Shown: positions 9,827 to 16,897 of the stretch, piece after piece
How the letters are laid out: each line of letters begins with the position of its first letter
How positions within the stretch are numbered: position 1 is the first letter of the stretch
NCBI GenBank assembly: GCA_043806735.1
Contig: JAZDGR010000178.1
Coordinates: 3,381-67,380 of the forward strand
Direction: 5' to 3'
DNA from: QYOJ01 sp043806735
Lineage (GTDB): Bacteria > Bacteroidota > Bacteroidia > Bacteroidales > FEN-979
DNA length: 64,000 bases
The notes under the pieces: generated by a model
Told to the model about the DNA's origin: nothing
Databases searched by the model: none
Seen by the model: only the letters and a program-made list of their open reading frames with translations
Translations under genes and position numbers: made by a program

Positions 9827-10966
9827 ATGGTAGTGAATCGGTTATCGACGGAAGTTTTAGCTCAAATTCCTACGCTACTTCCGGGGATTGAACAGGTGGT
9901 CCTGATTCAAACAGATCATGCTTGTACCGCTTTTACCGGAGTTTTACTAAAAAAACGGGAGGATAGTTATTGTACCGAGCCGATAAAAATTGAATCTGGT
10001 AGTGAATTTTTCGCAAAGCAGATGCAAGGCACTCTCCACTACCAATGGGTTCAGAAAAACCAGATTCCGTTTGATATTATATCTAATGTAAAAGTTCAAT
10101 TAACTATATTTAGTGAACTAAAAAACAGTATTTTAATGATTATTGTTCGACATTCTGGATCGGATTTGTCAGATTTACACTTTTTATATTTTAATGAGAA
10201 CCTGAGCAATTTTCTTATAGATAAGGTAAGTGAGCAGTTTTCTGCACAGCATAAAAATATGGTAGGATTTCTTCTATACCATTCCATAAAAGCATTGTAC
10301 AGCATTTATTATCAGCAAGAGCAATTGGTTTTAACCTTTAATGATCAGGTTCAGGCGATTATTAAGGAGCGAAATAGTCTGAAAGAAGAAATTGGGAGGA
10401 TATCCGGAAAAGAAAGGCAAGACGTTTTGAGGATGGCACAACATTATCTTGAAAAGATTTCAGGGGAACTGGGCAAATCTGCGACACTTACCGACTCAGC
10501 AAAAACCAGGTTGCGCGATTTTAAAGGTGATTTATTTGAACTGGAAGCTGTTATGCGTGAGGCGATTGCATTTGCAGGAGCGCTTTCTTTTTCCTCGGGA
10601 ACCTCCCCTATTCTGCTGGCTGATTATCACATACGTTTCCCGGATCCTGCCATGCAGAAGGTTCAGCACGACATCGACGGATTACCTCAAAGATATATCA
10701 AGACACACCTGTTGCTCGACAGGCTGGAGCTCGCTGCATCCGGGCTCAAACAGAGAAGAGTCCCACTAACCAGCGCAAAGGTCGGGAAAGAGTTCCCGAC
10801 TCCAGTTTCTGCACCAGCCATCACGGATGCTCTTAGAAAACACAAAAAACGGATTGTTTCTCTATTTGAGCAATACCCTAAGAAATGGGAGATTATCCGG
10901 CATGAATTCCGCCCCATTCAAAATCTATTCTCTGCCCTCCCCGAAACCGAGCAGTTGTCAGCTTAA
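9827..10966 (+). CDS. hypothetical protein with central coiled coil
   Basis: 379 residues, not recognised. The first 150 residues are an alpha/beta sensor-like domain (PGIEQVVLIQTDHA, ILMIIVRHSGSDLSDLHFLY); residues about 165-270 are strongly helical with a coiled-coil segment (QVQAIIKERNSLKEEIGRI); the C-terminus is basic (ALRKHKKRIVSLFEQYPKK). No signal peptide, so cytoplasmic. The layout, an input-like domain plus helical output, and the operator-like promoter in front suggest a regulatory or signalling protein, but no DNA-binding or catalytic motif is visible. It ends 34 bases before the next gene, which has its own promoter. Confidence 0.6.
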   Translation: MVVNRLSTEVLAQIPTLLPGIEQVVLIQTDHACTAFTGVLLKKREDSYCTEPIKIESGSEFFAKQMQGTLHYQWVQKNQIPFDIISNVKVQLTIFSELKNSILMIIVRHSGSDLSDLHFLYFNENLSNFLIDKVSEQFSAQHKNMVGFLLYHSIKALYSIYYQQEQLVLTFNDQVQAIIKERNSLKEEIGRISGKERQDVLRMAQHYLEKISGELGKSATLTDSAKTRLRDFKGDLFELEAVMREAIAFAGALSFSSGTSPILLADYHIRFPDPAMQKVQHDIDGLPQRYIKTHLLLDRLELAASGLKQRRVPLTSAKVGKEFPTPVSAPAITDALRKHKKRIVSLFEQYPKKWEIIRHEFRPIQNLFSALPETEQLSA

Positions 10967-10984
10967 TGAATATTTCTATTTTTG
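10955..10984 (+). promoter_or_regulatory. promoter of the epimerase / reductase pair
   Basis: TTG (10955-10957), a 19-base gap and TATTTTTG (10977-10984) match the consensus; the first box lies inside the last codons of the upstream gene. The ATG at 11001 is 16 bases after the -7 box, so the leader is under 15 nt. Confidence 0.65.
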
Positions 10985-11000
10985 CATTAAACCCCATTAC

Positions 11001-11981
11001 ATGAAGATCGCAGTTACCGGCGCTAACGGGCATGTTGGTGCAAATCTTTGCAGGGCTCTCGTAAAAAGCGGACATCAGGTAACAGCGCTGACGCATAATC
11101 GCACCTCTGCCATTCGCGATCTCCCAATTGAAATGATTAAGGGGGATTTACTCAACCAGGAATCTTTGCGGAAATTTCTAGCTGGTCAGGAGATTTGCTA
11201 TCACCTGGCTGCGTTTATCTCCATCAAAGGAGATCCTCATGGAATGGTCTGGAAAATCAATGTGGATGGGACCCGTAATCTCATTGATACCGCACGCGAA
11301 TCAGGGATTACAAGATTCATCCATTTCAGCAGTATTCATGCGTTTAACCAACATCCGGTGGATTTGCCATTGGATGAGAACCGACCCTTGGTAACCACTG
11401 AGGGTTTTGCTTATGACAGGTCAAAAGCTGAAGGGGAACGGATCGTGAAAGCTGCTTCTTCTGACGGATTTGATGCGCTGATTTTAAGTCCGACCGCTAT
11501 CATCGGTCCGGTTGACCCGGAACCTTCCCTGACCGGCAAGGCCCTGTTGGAACTCTATAACAGACAGATTCCTGCACTGGTTCCCGGTGGATATAACTGG
11601 GTTGACGTCAGAGATATCGTTGCAGCAGCAATCAATGCTGTTACCTTGGGACGCAAAGGCGAGAAATATCTTCTTTCTGGAAAATGGTACAGTTTGCTTG
11701 ATCTTTCACGGATGGTGGCTCACATAACCGGGAAGCAAACCCCTCAGGCAGTCATGCCTATGTGGCTGGCACGAATTGGATTACCTTTTATAACACTCTT
11801 TAGCCGGATTACAGGGGCAGAACCCTTATACACAGCAGAATCCCTCCAAATTGTAGCGGAGGGAAACCGGCAGATAATGAATGAGAAAGCCAGGCGGGAA
11901 CTCAATTTTCATCCCCGTGATCTGGAGACTACTATCAGGGACGCTTTTACCTGGTTCAAAGAGAATAACTATATTCAATAA
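11001..11981 (+). CDS. NAD-dependent epimerase/dehydratase family protein
   Basis: Extended short-chain dehydrogenase, 326 residues. The NAD(P) Rossmann motif is GANGHVGANL at residues 7-16, the catalytic pair is in FAYDRSKAEGE (YxxxK, about residues 135-145), and SSIHAFN supplies the active-site Ser. The start is the ATG at 11001, just before KIAVTGANG; an earlier in-frame ATG at 10827 would lie in the previous gene. The family includes dihydroflavonol reductases and 3-beta-hydroxysteroid dehydrogenase-like enzymes. The next gene, 12 bases downstream, is a steroid-5-alpha-reductase homologue, so a hydroxy/keto terpenoid or steroid-like substrate is possible (inference). Confidence 0.85.
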   Translation: MKIAVTGANGHVGANLCRALVKSGHQVTALTHNRTSAIRDLPIEMIKGDLLNQESLRKFLAGQEICYHLAAFISIKGDPHGMVWKINVDGTRNLIDTARESGITRFIHFSSIHAFNQHPVDLPLDENRPLVTTEGFAYDRSKAEGERIVKAASSDGFDALILSPTAIIGPVDPEPSLTGKALLELYNRQIPALVPGGYNWVDVRDIVAAAINAVTLGRKGEKYLLSGKWYSLLDLSRMVAHITGKQTPQAVMPMWLARIGLPFITLFSRITGAEPLYTAESLQIVAEGNRQIMNEKARRELNFHPRDLETTIRDAFTWFKENNYIQ

Positions 11982-11993
11982 AACCTTAAACGG

Positions 11994-12752
11994 ATGAAGG
12001 ATTCCACATTTTACTTTCTGGTCTATGTGGGGATTGCGATTGCCCTGGTGATTTTTCCTTTCGTGTTGCGGATTGTCGCACCATATGGTCGTCACACTAC
12101 TAGGAAGTGGGGCGTTCTGATTAACAACCGGGTCGGCTGGATCATCATGGAATCCCCTGCGCTGCTTGTTTTCTCCGGGTTTTTCCTGTTTGGGTCGGAG
12201 AAACATAATCTGGTTACCTGGCTTTTCTTCGGTTTATGGGTTTTCCATTATATAAACCGGACGCTGATCTTTCCTTTTCGTTTACGGACAAAGGGAAAGC
12301 AGATGCCACTTGCGATTGTTTTCTTGGCATTGGGATTCAATTTTGTAAATGGATTTATCAACGGTTACTATCTGGGGTCGCTTGCTACCATGTATTCCCT
12401 CTCCTGGCTTACCGATCCCAGGTTTATCTGTGGAATTATTATGTTTCTTGGGGGGATGTTAATCAACTGGCAATCGGATGATATCCTGATCCATCTTCGA
12501 AAACCAGGAGAGACAGGGTACTTGATCCCTCAGCAGGGCTTTTTCCGTTTTGTGTCATGTCCGAATCATTTTGGCGAGATAGTTGAGTGGTTTGGCTTTG
12601 CCATGATGACCTGGAGCACGCCTGCCCTGGCATTTGCAATATGGACGCTTGTAAACCTTATGCCTCGAGCCATTCATCATCACAGATGGTATAAAGCGAC
12701 CTTTTCCGATTATCCGGAGAAGCGCAAAGCTCTTATTCCATACCTATTATAA
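11994..12752 (+). CDS. steroid 5-alpha-reductase-family membrane protein
   Basis: 252 residues with about six membrane segments. The C-terminal half has the family pattern: GGMLINWQSDDILIHLR, then RFVSCPNHFGEIVEWFGFA (the conserved NADPH-binding stretch with the N-x-x-GE motif) and AIHHHRWYKATFSDYPEKR before the end. Family members reduce the delta-4 double bond of 3-oxo steroids or related enones with NADPH at a membrane. Lies 12 bases after the epimerase gene in the same orientation, so co-transcribed. The natural substrate in this bacterium is not known; bacterial homologues are often annotated only as DUF1295-like or methyltransferase-like. Confidence 0.82.
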   Translation: MKDSTFYFLVYVGIAIALVIFPFVLRIVAPYGRHTTRKWGVLINNRVGWIIMESPALLVFSGFFLFGSEKHNLVTWLFFGLWVFHYINRTLIFPFRLRTKGKQMPLAIVFLALGFNFVNGFINGYYLGSLATMYSLSWLTDPRFICGIIMFLGGMLINWQSDDILIHLRKPGETGYLIPQQGFFRFVSCPNHFGEIVEWFGFAMMTWSTPALAFAIWTLVNLMPRAIHHHRWYKATFSDYPEKRKALIPYLL

Positions 12753-12799
12753 AGCCTGATTTTTCCCCTATTCAGTGCAATAATTTTTCGGATTTCCCG

Positions 12800-12807
12800 T
12801 ATGTTTG
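12800..12807 (+). promoter_or_regulatory. -7 box upstream of the lipoprotein gene
   Basis: TATGTTTG is an exact TAnnTTTG match 38 bases before the ATG at 12846. No convincing -33 box. Confidence 0.45.
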
Positions 12808-12845
12808 TATTCAGCGGAGATTTCCAGAATCATTTAAAATCAGAT

Positions 12846-13751
12846 ATGAACAAAGCAAATTTTTTATTTATCATGTTAGCCGTAACTGGCATTATCTTTT
12901 TTTCTTCCTGCGCAAAAAGTGATGACAACCAAGGACCAACTGACAAAAACCCAATCCTGAACTTTACAGCAGGAGCCGGATATGTTTCCGGGAATATAAC
13001 TCTCAATACCGGAGAGCAGTTCAAAGTCGGCATCAATGCATTTGCCAATGCAAATACCGTGGCAAAACTGATCAGTCTTACCATCACACGGGTATTCAAT
13101 AACAAACCCGATATTGTACTTGATTCGACAATGAATACCAGTAGCTTTACCTTTGATTTCTTTGGTATAGCCAACGGCGAAGTCGGACAGGAGAACTGGA
13201 TATTTGTCATCAAGGATAAAGACAGTTTAACAACGGAAAAGAGCTTTCTAATCACGACACAAAGTACTGTCGGACCTATTACAAATTATACGCAGAAAAT
13301 TCTGGGCGCTCAGCAAAACAGTATTGGAGGTTTCTTCGCCTCCAGCGATGGTACCATCTATTCGCTCGCAGATGCTAAAGTGAATGCATCAAAGATTGAC
13401 TGGATGTATTTCTTTGATTTTACCAACCAGGCTACCTTGGCCGCTCCTGATGATCCGGATGCGGCAACGGTTTTTACAGATCCTACAAATGGGCTCCAGA
13501 CATGGTCCGTTAAAAATGCCACCAGATTTAAAAAAGTAACCGATCCGGTTGATTGGAATGCGATTGTTGATGATAGTGAGATCATTTTATTGACGCAGTC
13601 GGGTGTCATTGAATCGAAGGGGAATCAACTTGCCATTGGGGATATTTTGGCTTTTATTACAACTGCCGGGGAAAAGGGATTGATAAAAATCGTTGCCATT
13701 GTTGGCGAAGATGATGGAACCATTGAAATATCAGTGAAAGTCCAGGAATAG
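12846..13751 (+). CDS. hypothetical lipoprotein
   Basis: 301 residues from the ATG at 12846; an earlier in-frame ATG at 12801 overlaps the promoter. The signal peptide ends in a lipobox, IIFFSSCAKSDD, so the mature protein starts at Cys 20 and is probably an envelope lipoprotein. The first half resembles beta-sandwich surface domains (ITLTRVFNNKPDIVLDS-like strands); the second half repeats short beta segments. No known family is recognised. It is a single-gene unit closed by the strong terminator at 13768-13803. Confidence 0.75.
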   Translation: MNKANFLFIMLAVTGIIFFSSCAKSDDNQGPTDKNPILNFTAGAGYVSGNITLNTGEQFKVGINAFANANTVAKLISLTITRVFNNKPDIVLDSTMNTSSFTFDFFGIANGEVGQENWIFVIKDKDSLTTEKSFLITTQSTVGPITNYTQKILGAQQNSIGGFFASSDGTIYSLADAKVNASKIDWMYFFDFTNQATLAAPDDPDAATVFTDPTNGLQTWSVKNATRFKKVTDPVDWNAIVDDSEIILLTQSGVIESKGNQLAIGDILAFITTAGEKGLIKIVAIVGEDDGTIEISVKVQE

Positions 13752-13767
13752 TTTTCAATGTAACACA

Positions 13768-13803
13768 GAAAAAGGGCAATGATTATCACATTGCCCTTTT
13801 TTC
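13768..13803. terminator. strong bidirectional terminator
   Basis: AAAGGGCAAT and ATTGCCCTTT arms (13771-13780 and 13790-13799) extend with A and T tracts on both sides around a 9-base loop. It can end the lipoprotein transcript on the plus strand and the putative minus-strand RNA that begins near 14131. Confidence 0.85.
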
Positions 13804-14131
13804 TTGAATACTTTCTTAAAGCCGGGATGGGAACTCTGTCTGGCCGACAGAATTCCCATCCTGCATCCCGACGACCGTGATCGCCTGGAGAGTCAAGCTA
13901 CGGTTATTGAAGCTGGTGAAATCTCCGGGTTACCCCTTCCCTCTCATCCCTGATTCCTCCTTAGCTACCCAAAAGTAACTTTGCTGGATACACCGTTAAT
14001 TATGAAACCTGAGAATCTAGTGAATCTTGCGGATCCACTTTTGTCCAGGCTTGGGCCGAGAGTGCGGTCCCCTTGCGGTTCCTGCTTTCACCAACCCAAA
14101 TTTTCAACGGGCCTTTTATCCCTTGCTTGAG
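13804..14131 (-). ncRNA. candidate structured RNA of about 330-360 nt, family not recognised
   Basis: The gap 13804-14308 holds no credible ORF, yet 13.82-14.13 kb is markedly less AT-rich than its flanks. Reading the minus strand, a consensus promoter (14167-14136) is followed by a stretch with several self-complementary elements: AGTGGATC/GATTCACT with a CGCAA loop (14039-14019, 8 bp), GTTAC/GTAGC, GGAGA/TCTCC enclosing AGCT/AGCT, GGCGAT/GTCGTC, and a 16-bp hairpin with one mismatch, GGATGGGAATTCTGTC/GACAGAGTTCCCATCC (13861-13825). It then runs into the terminator at 13803-13768. It lacks the conserved cores of tmRNA, RNase P RNA and SRP RNA. Function unknown; a degenerate mobile-element end is an alternative. 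Confidence 0.5.
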
Positions 14132-14135
14132 AAAC

Positions 14136-14167
14136 CAAATATACACAAGTGAGGAAGTGATTGTCAA
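14136..14167 (-). promoter_or_regulatory. promoter of the candidate RNA
   Basis: On the minus strand TTG (14167-14165), a 21-base gap and TATATTTG (14143-14136), an exact -7 match. Transcription would start near 14130, at the edge of the structured block. The rest of 14132-14308 is AT-rich with nothing else seen. Confidence 0.5.
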
Positions 14168-14308
14168 TTATTTTAAAAAAAATGTATTCACACAAAATAC
14201 ACAGCGAGTATCAACAAAATGTTAATAAATCAGGATAAATAAAGCTTTGGAAAATAGAAAGATAGAAATTAAAAAAATGGAGGTGTTAATAATTTGTTAA
14301 TAACATGT

Positions 14309-14647
14309 TCATTTCTCGATCGAGACCGTCAGTCCACGGGTACTCATTTCATGATGCATTGGTTTAAGCTCCAAGAAATCGCCGGATCTTACCGGGCACT
14401 TCCCTTTGTAGTGAGCAATCCAGGCGCATTGTTCTGCCTGCATCGAATCATGTTGGCACACCTCAACAAGCGTTTCGATAACAAAGTCAAAGGAGTTAAC
14501 TTCATCGTTGTACAGGATCAGTTGATTGGGCTCTCTTACCTGATCATCTTGATGTTCAACTGGTTTGACTTTTTCTCTGACCATTTTAAAAGATTCTGTC
14601 TGGCAATGATACAAATTTTTCAGGATCAAATCGTATTTTTGGCTCAC
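14309..14647 (-). CDS. clpS: ATP-dependent Clp protease adaptor ClpS
   Basis: Adaptor that binds N-terminal Phe, Leu, Tyr or Trp of substrate proteins and delivers them to the N domain of a Clp unfoldase. 112 residues, the usual size. The family core is plain: LILYNDEVNSFDFVIETL (about 42-59; the Asn-Asp pair and following residues line the N-degron pocket), then EQCAWIAHYKGKCPV (about 71-85) with the Ala/His element, and RGLTVSIEK at the end. The partner here is presumably ClpC at 1651-4218. Starts only 12 bases from the divergent Nudix gene, so each promoter must lie inside the other gene. Confidence 0.95.
   Translation of the reverse strand: MSQKYDLILKNLYHCQTESFKMVREKVKPVEHQDDQVREPNQLILYNDEVNSFDFVIETLVEVCQHDSMQAEQCAWIAHYKGKCPVRSGDFLELKPMHHEMSTRGLTVSIEK
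14634..14641 (+). promoter_or_regulatory. -7 box of the Nudix gene inside clpS
   Basis: TATTTTTG is an exact TAnnTTTG match, 19 bases before the Nudix ATG and overlapping the first codons of clpS on the other strand. No clear -33 box. Confidence 0.45.
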
Positions 14648-14659
14648 TATTTTGAATCT

Positions 14660-15295
14660 ATGGAATTTAACGCCTTTATCGAGAATGTAAGTAGTGCTCT
14701 TACACGGCCTTTACCAGGTCGGAGTTCCCAGCTGAAAATGTCGTCCATGAGGCGGATACTTGAATTGGCAGGATCAATAAATCCAGTAAATCCCACATAT
14801 AGTAGTGTACTGATCCTATTATATCCTTTTGAAGGTGATATATTTACAGTGTTCATGAAACGTCCTGATTATGGTGGGGTTCATTCCGGCCAGATCAGTT
14901 TACCCGGCGGCAAATATGAACCCGCAGACGGAGACCTTAAAACTACTGCGTTAAGAGAATCTCAGGAAGAGATTGGGATTTTTCCAAAAGATGTCAGAAT
15001 AATCGGAAAGCTTACGGATCTGTACATCCCTCCAAGTCGATACCTGGTTACACCATATGTAGGATGGGCTCCCCAACGACCAGCTTTCGTCAGGGACCCA
15101 AAGGAAGTTGATGAGATTATCGAAATCAGAATCAACGTACTCTTTAAGGATGAAACAATTTCAGTCAGAAAAATAAAGCTTCCTTTAGGCATGCACATCA
15201 AAGCCCCTGCATTTGTAGTAAACAAACAGGTAATCTGGGGGGCTACAGCAATGATTCTGAGTGAATTTTGGGATGTGATTCGGGGCTTACTCTGA
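14660..15295 (+). CDS. Nudix hydrolase, CoA pyrophosphatase type
   Basis: 211 residues from the ATG at 14660. An open frame extends further upstream to 14294, but that part is antisense to clpS and is rejected. The Nudix box is intact: GGKYEPADGDLKTTALRESQ followed by EEIG (Gx5Ex7REUxEExG, about residues 92-115). The preceding RPDYGGVHSGQISLPGG matches the extra motif (LLTKRSx3LxxHxGQVxFPGG-like) of the CoA-diphosphatase subfamily, which hydrolyses CoA or acyl-CoA to 3',5'-ADP and phosphopantetheine. Its stop overlaps that of the minus-strand OsmC gene by 9 bp. Confidence 0.88.
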   Translation: MEFNAFIENVSSALTRPLPGRSSQLKMSSMRRILELAGSINPVNPTYSSVLILLYPFEGDIFTVFMKRPDYGGVHSGQISLPGGKYEPADGDLKTTALRESQEEIGIFPKDVRIIGKLTDLYIPPSRYLVTPYVGWAPQRPAFVRDPKEVDEIIEIRINVLFKDETISVRKIKLPLGMHIKAPAFVVNKQVIWGATAMILSEFWDVIRGLL

Positions 15296-15724
15296 GTTTT
15301 TCAAGCGGATCTCATGTGTGATTTTACAGGAATTTTTAAGCATTGCATTGACCCCGCAATAATTCTCGCTTGATAGTTCTACTGCGCGCTTTATTTTTTC
15401 CAGAACAGTCTGGTTCTCTTCAAAATTAGTTCCGGAAACTTCGAAAATGATATGAACTTTGTGGTAATACTTCGGATGATTTTCCGACAACTCTCAATTT
15501 ATGATGATTTTCAGGCCGGCAAATTCCACCCTTTTTTTTGTTAAGATAGAAACTACATCCATGCCTGTACATCCTGCCAAAGAGCTAAGTACCATTGGTT
15601 TAGGTCGCGGGCCAAACCCCGTTCCACCATGCTGCGGGGATGTATCCATTTTCACATGGAATCCATCAATATTCGCTTCAAAGGCCAAATGTCCCATCCA
15701 TCTGGTTTCAACCACTTCAATCAT
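15287..15724 (-). pseudogene. OsmC-family peroxide-resistance protein with an in-frame TGA
   Basis: OsmC/Ohr-like proteins reduce organic peroxides with two redox cysteines. Both halves lie in one frame: residues 1-76 end GLKIIIN, then TGA at 15496-15494, then ELSENHPKYYHKVH and onward to the normal end. Both catalytic cysteines are present, in SSLAGCTGMDVV and NYCGVNAML. The stop falls in a loop that is variable in relatives, not at an active-site position, so selenocysteine is unlikely; a single base change (for example from GGA, CGA or AGA) or a read error explains it. Only 9 bases after the preceding gene, so last in the uptake operon. Confidence 0.85.
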
Positions 15725-15733
15725 AGAGAAAAT

Positions 15734-16876
15734 TTAATTTATACTTTTCCGGTTTTGTTGCCGACCGAAGCAGAATGATCCAGGAATCCTTCCCGTCTGC
15801 CAGGAATTGATCCGGGCTCCGGAAGAAGAAGAGAATACATACGCTTTCCCATCCTGAACATAATCGATGGCATCTGTTGTATATACAGAGCCATCAACCG
15901 GGTGGATAGCTAAACCATAAAAAAGTCTTCCATCCGAAGGTATAAATGGCTGGGAAGGAAGAGCAGAAGAGGTCACAGCCATCTGGAAAATTCCGTTTTT
16001 CAAGAAATAAAGGGTATCTCCCGAAGGATTAATTGATAGCTTGCTGGGAATCTCTACTGTCCCACCAAATGGAAATGCTTTTTCTACTTCACGAAGGTCT
16101 GGGTTAACCCTGATCAGGACTGGAGGTTCATACCCATCCCAACCACCAGAACACAAAATCCATAATTTCAGTTTCTTATCGATGACAATCCCCATAGGTT
16201 CCTTCCCGGTTTGGATACTATCAACGATTTTATCTTCCTTGGTGTTAATGATCATCAATTTCGCCTTTCTCTTGGAATTTGGTTCATTGAAGGAGCCCAT
16301 GCAAGTCACGAACATGTATTGCTGGTATTTGACCATCCCTTCCGTCCATTCAGGGGTTTTAATGGTATTGATCACAGTGAGGGTGTTCAAATCTACCACG
16401 GAAATATCTTTGTGAAGGTTTGTCACATATGCTTTATTGGAATCAACAAACTCGATATATCGAGGGGAATTGAAACCTTCGATGCTTTTTATGGACTTGA
16501 AATCTTCCAGATTAACTACTTCCACTCTATTGGAGTTGTTAACAACAATGAATGCCTTGTCCATGAATATCTTCATCGATTGGGCAACATCCCCAAGCGG
16601 ACGATTATTCGCCAATTGATAGATATCCTGTTCTACAAACCCTGTTTTGGAGTTGACGAATGTAACGGACGCGTTTCCCCAATTAAAATTGCCTTCGTTG
16701 ACAATAAAAAAGCCGTCCCGGTAAGTACTGGTATCCCCGGGAGGTGGAGGATCAGGTGGTTCTTTTTGTTCCCGTATAGGATCTTTTGAACAGGCAAAAA
16801 GAATGAATGAAATAAGCAGAATGGAAGAATAGAGAACGATTGAAAAAATTCTGTTGCGGTAAGGAGAATCATTCAC
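15734..16876 (-). CDS. BtuG/YncE-like seven-bladed beta-propeller lipoprotein
   Basis: 380 residues. A lipobox (SFILFACSKD) and a proline-rich spacer (PPDPPPPGD) precede a YVTN/DUF5074-type beta-propeller: NEGNFNWGNASVTFVN, RVEVVNLEDFKSI, KDISVVDLNTLTVIN, KAKLMIINTKEDKIV, one motif per blade. In Bacteroides, surface propeller lipoproteins of this kind (BtuG) capture cobalamin for a BtuB-type TonB receptor. The gene follows such a receptor by 21 bases, which supports an equivalent role, but the ligand is inferred and no cobalamin riboswitch precedes the operon. Confidence 0.75.
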   Translation of the reverse strand: MNDSPYRNRIFSIVLYSSILLISFILFACSKDPIREQKEPPDPPPPGDTSTYRDGFFIVNEGNFNWGNASVTFVNSKTGFVEQDIYQLANNRPLGDVAQSMKIFMDKAFIVVNNSNRVEVVNLEDFKSIKSIEGFNSPRYIEFVDSNKAYVTNLHKDISVVDLNTLTVINTIKTPEWTEGMVKYQQYMFVTCMGSFNEPNSKRKAKLMIINTKEDKIVDSIQTGKEPMGIVIDKKLKLWILCSGGWDGYEPPVLIRVNPDLREVEKAFPFGGTVEIPSKLSINPSGDTLYFLKNGIFQMAVTSSALPSQPFIPSDGRLFYGLAIHPVDGSVYTTDAIDYVQDGKAYVFSSSSGARINSWQTGRIPGSFCFGRQQNRKSIN

Positions 16877-16897
16877 AGACGCCTGTTTAATAACTAT

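Noticed and set aside
10827..11000. Upstream start of the epimerase
   Set aside because: It overlaps the 3' end of the previous gene in another frame; the Rossmann motif starts right after the ATG at 11001.
13804..14131. tmRNA, RNase P RNA or cobalamin riboswitch
   Set aside because: No tRNA-like 3' end or tag ORF, no GAGGAAAGTCC or AGANAACCC-type core, and the GGTGAAA-like run lacks the B12 box and other riboswitch segments.
14294..14659. N-terminal extension of the Nudix protein
   Set aside because: It is antisense to a clear clpS gene; the Nudix fold begins after the ATG at 14660.
15494..15496. Alternative genetic code with TGA as sense
   Set aside because: TGA is used as the terminal stop by several intact genes (for example the Nudix gene ending at 15295 and clpS).
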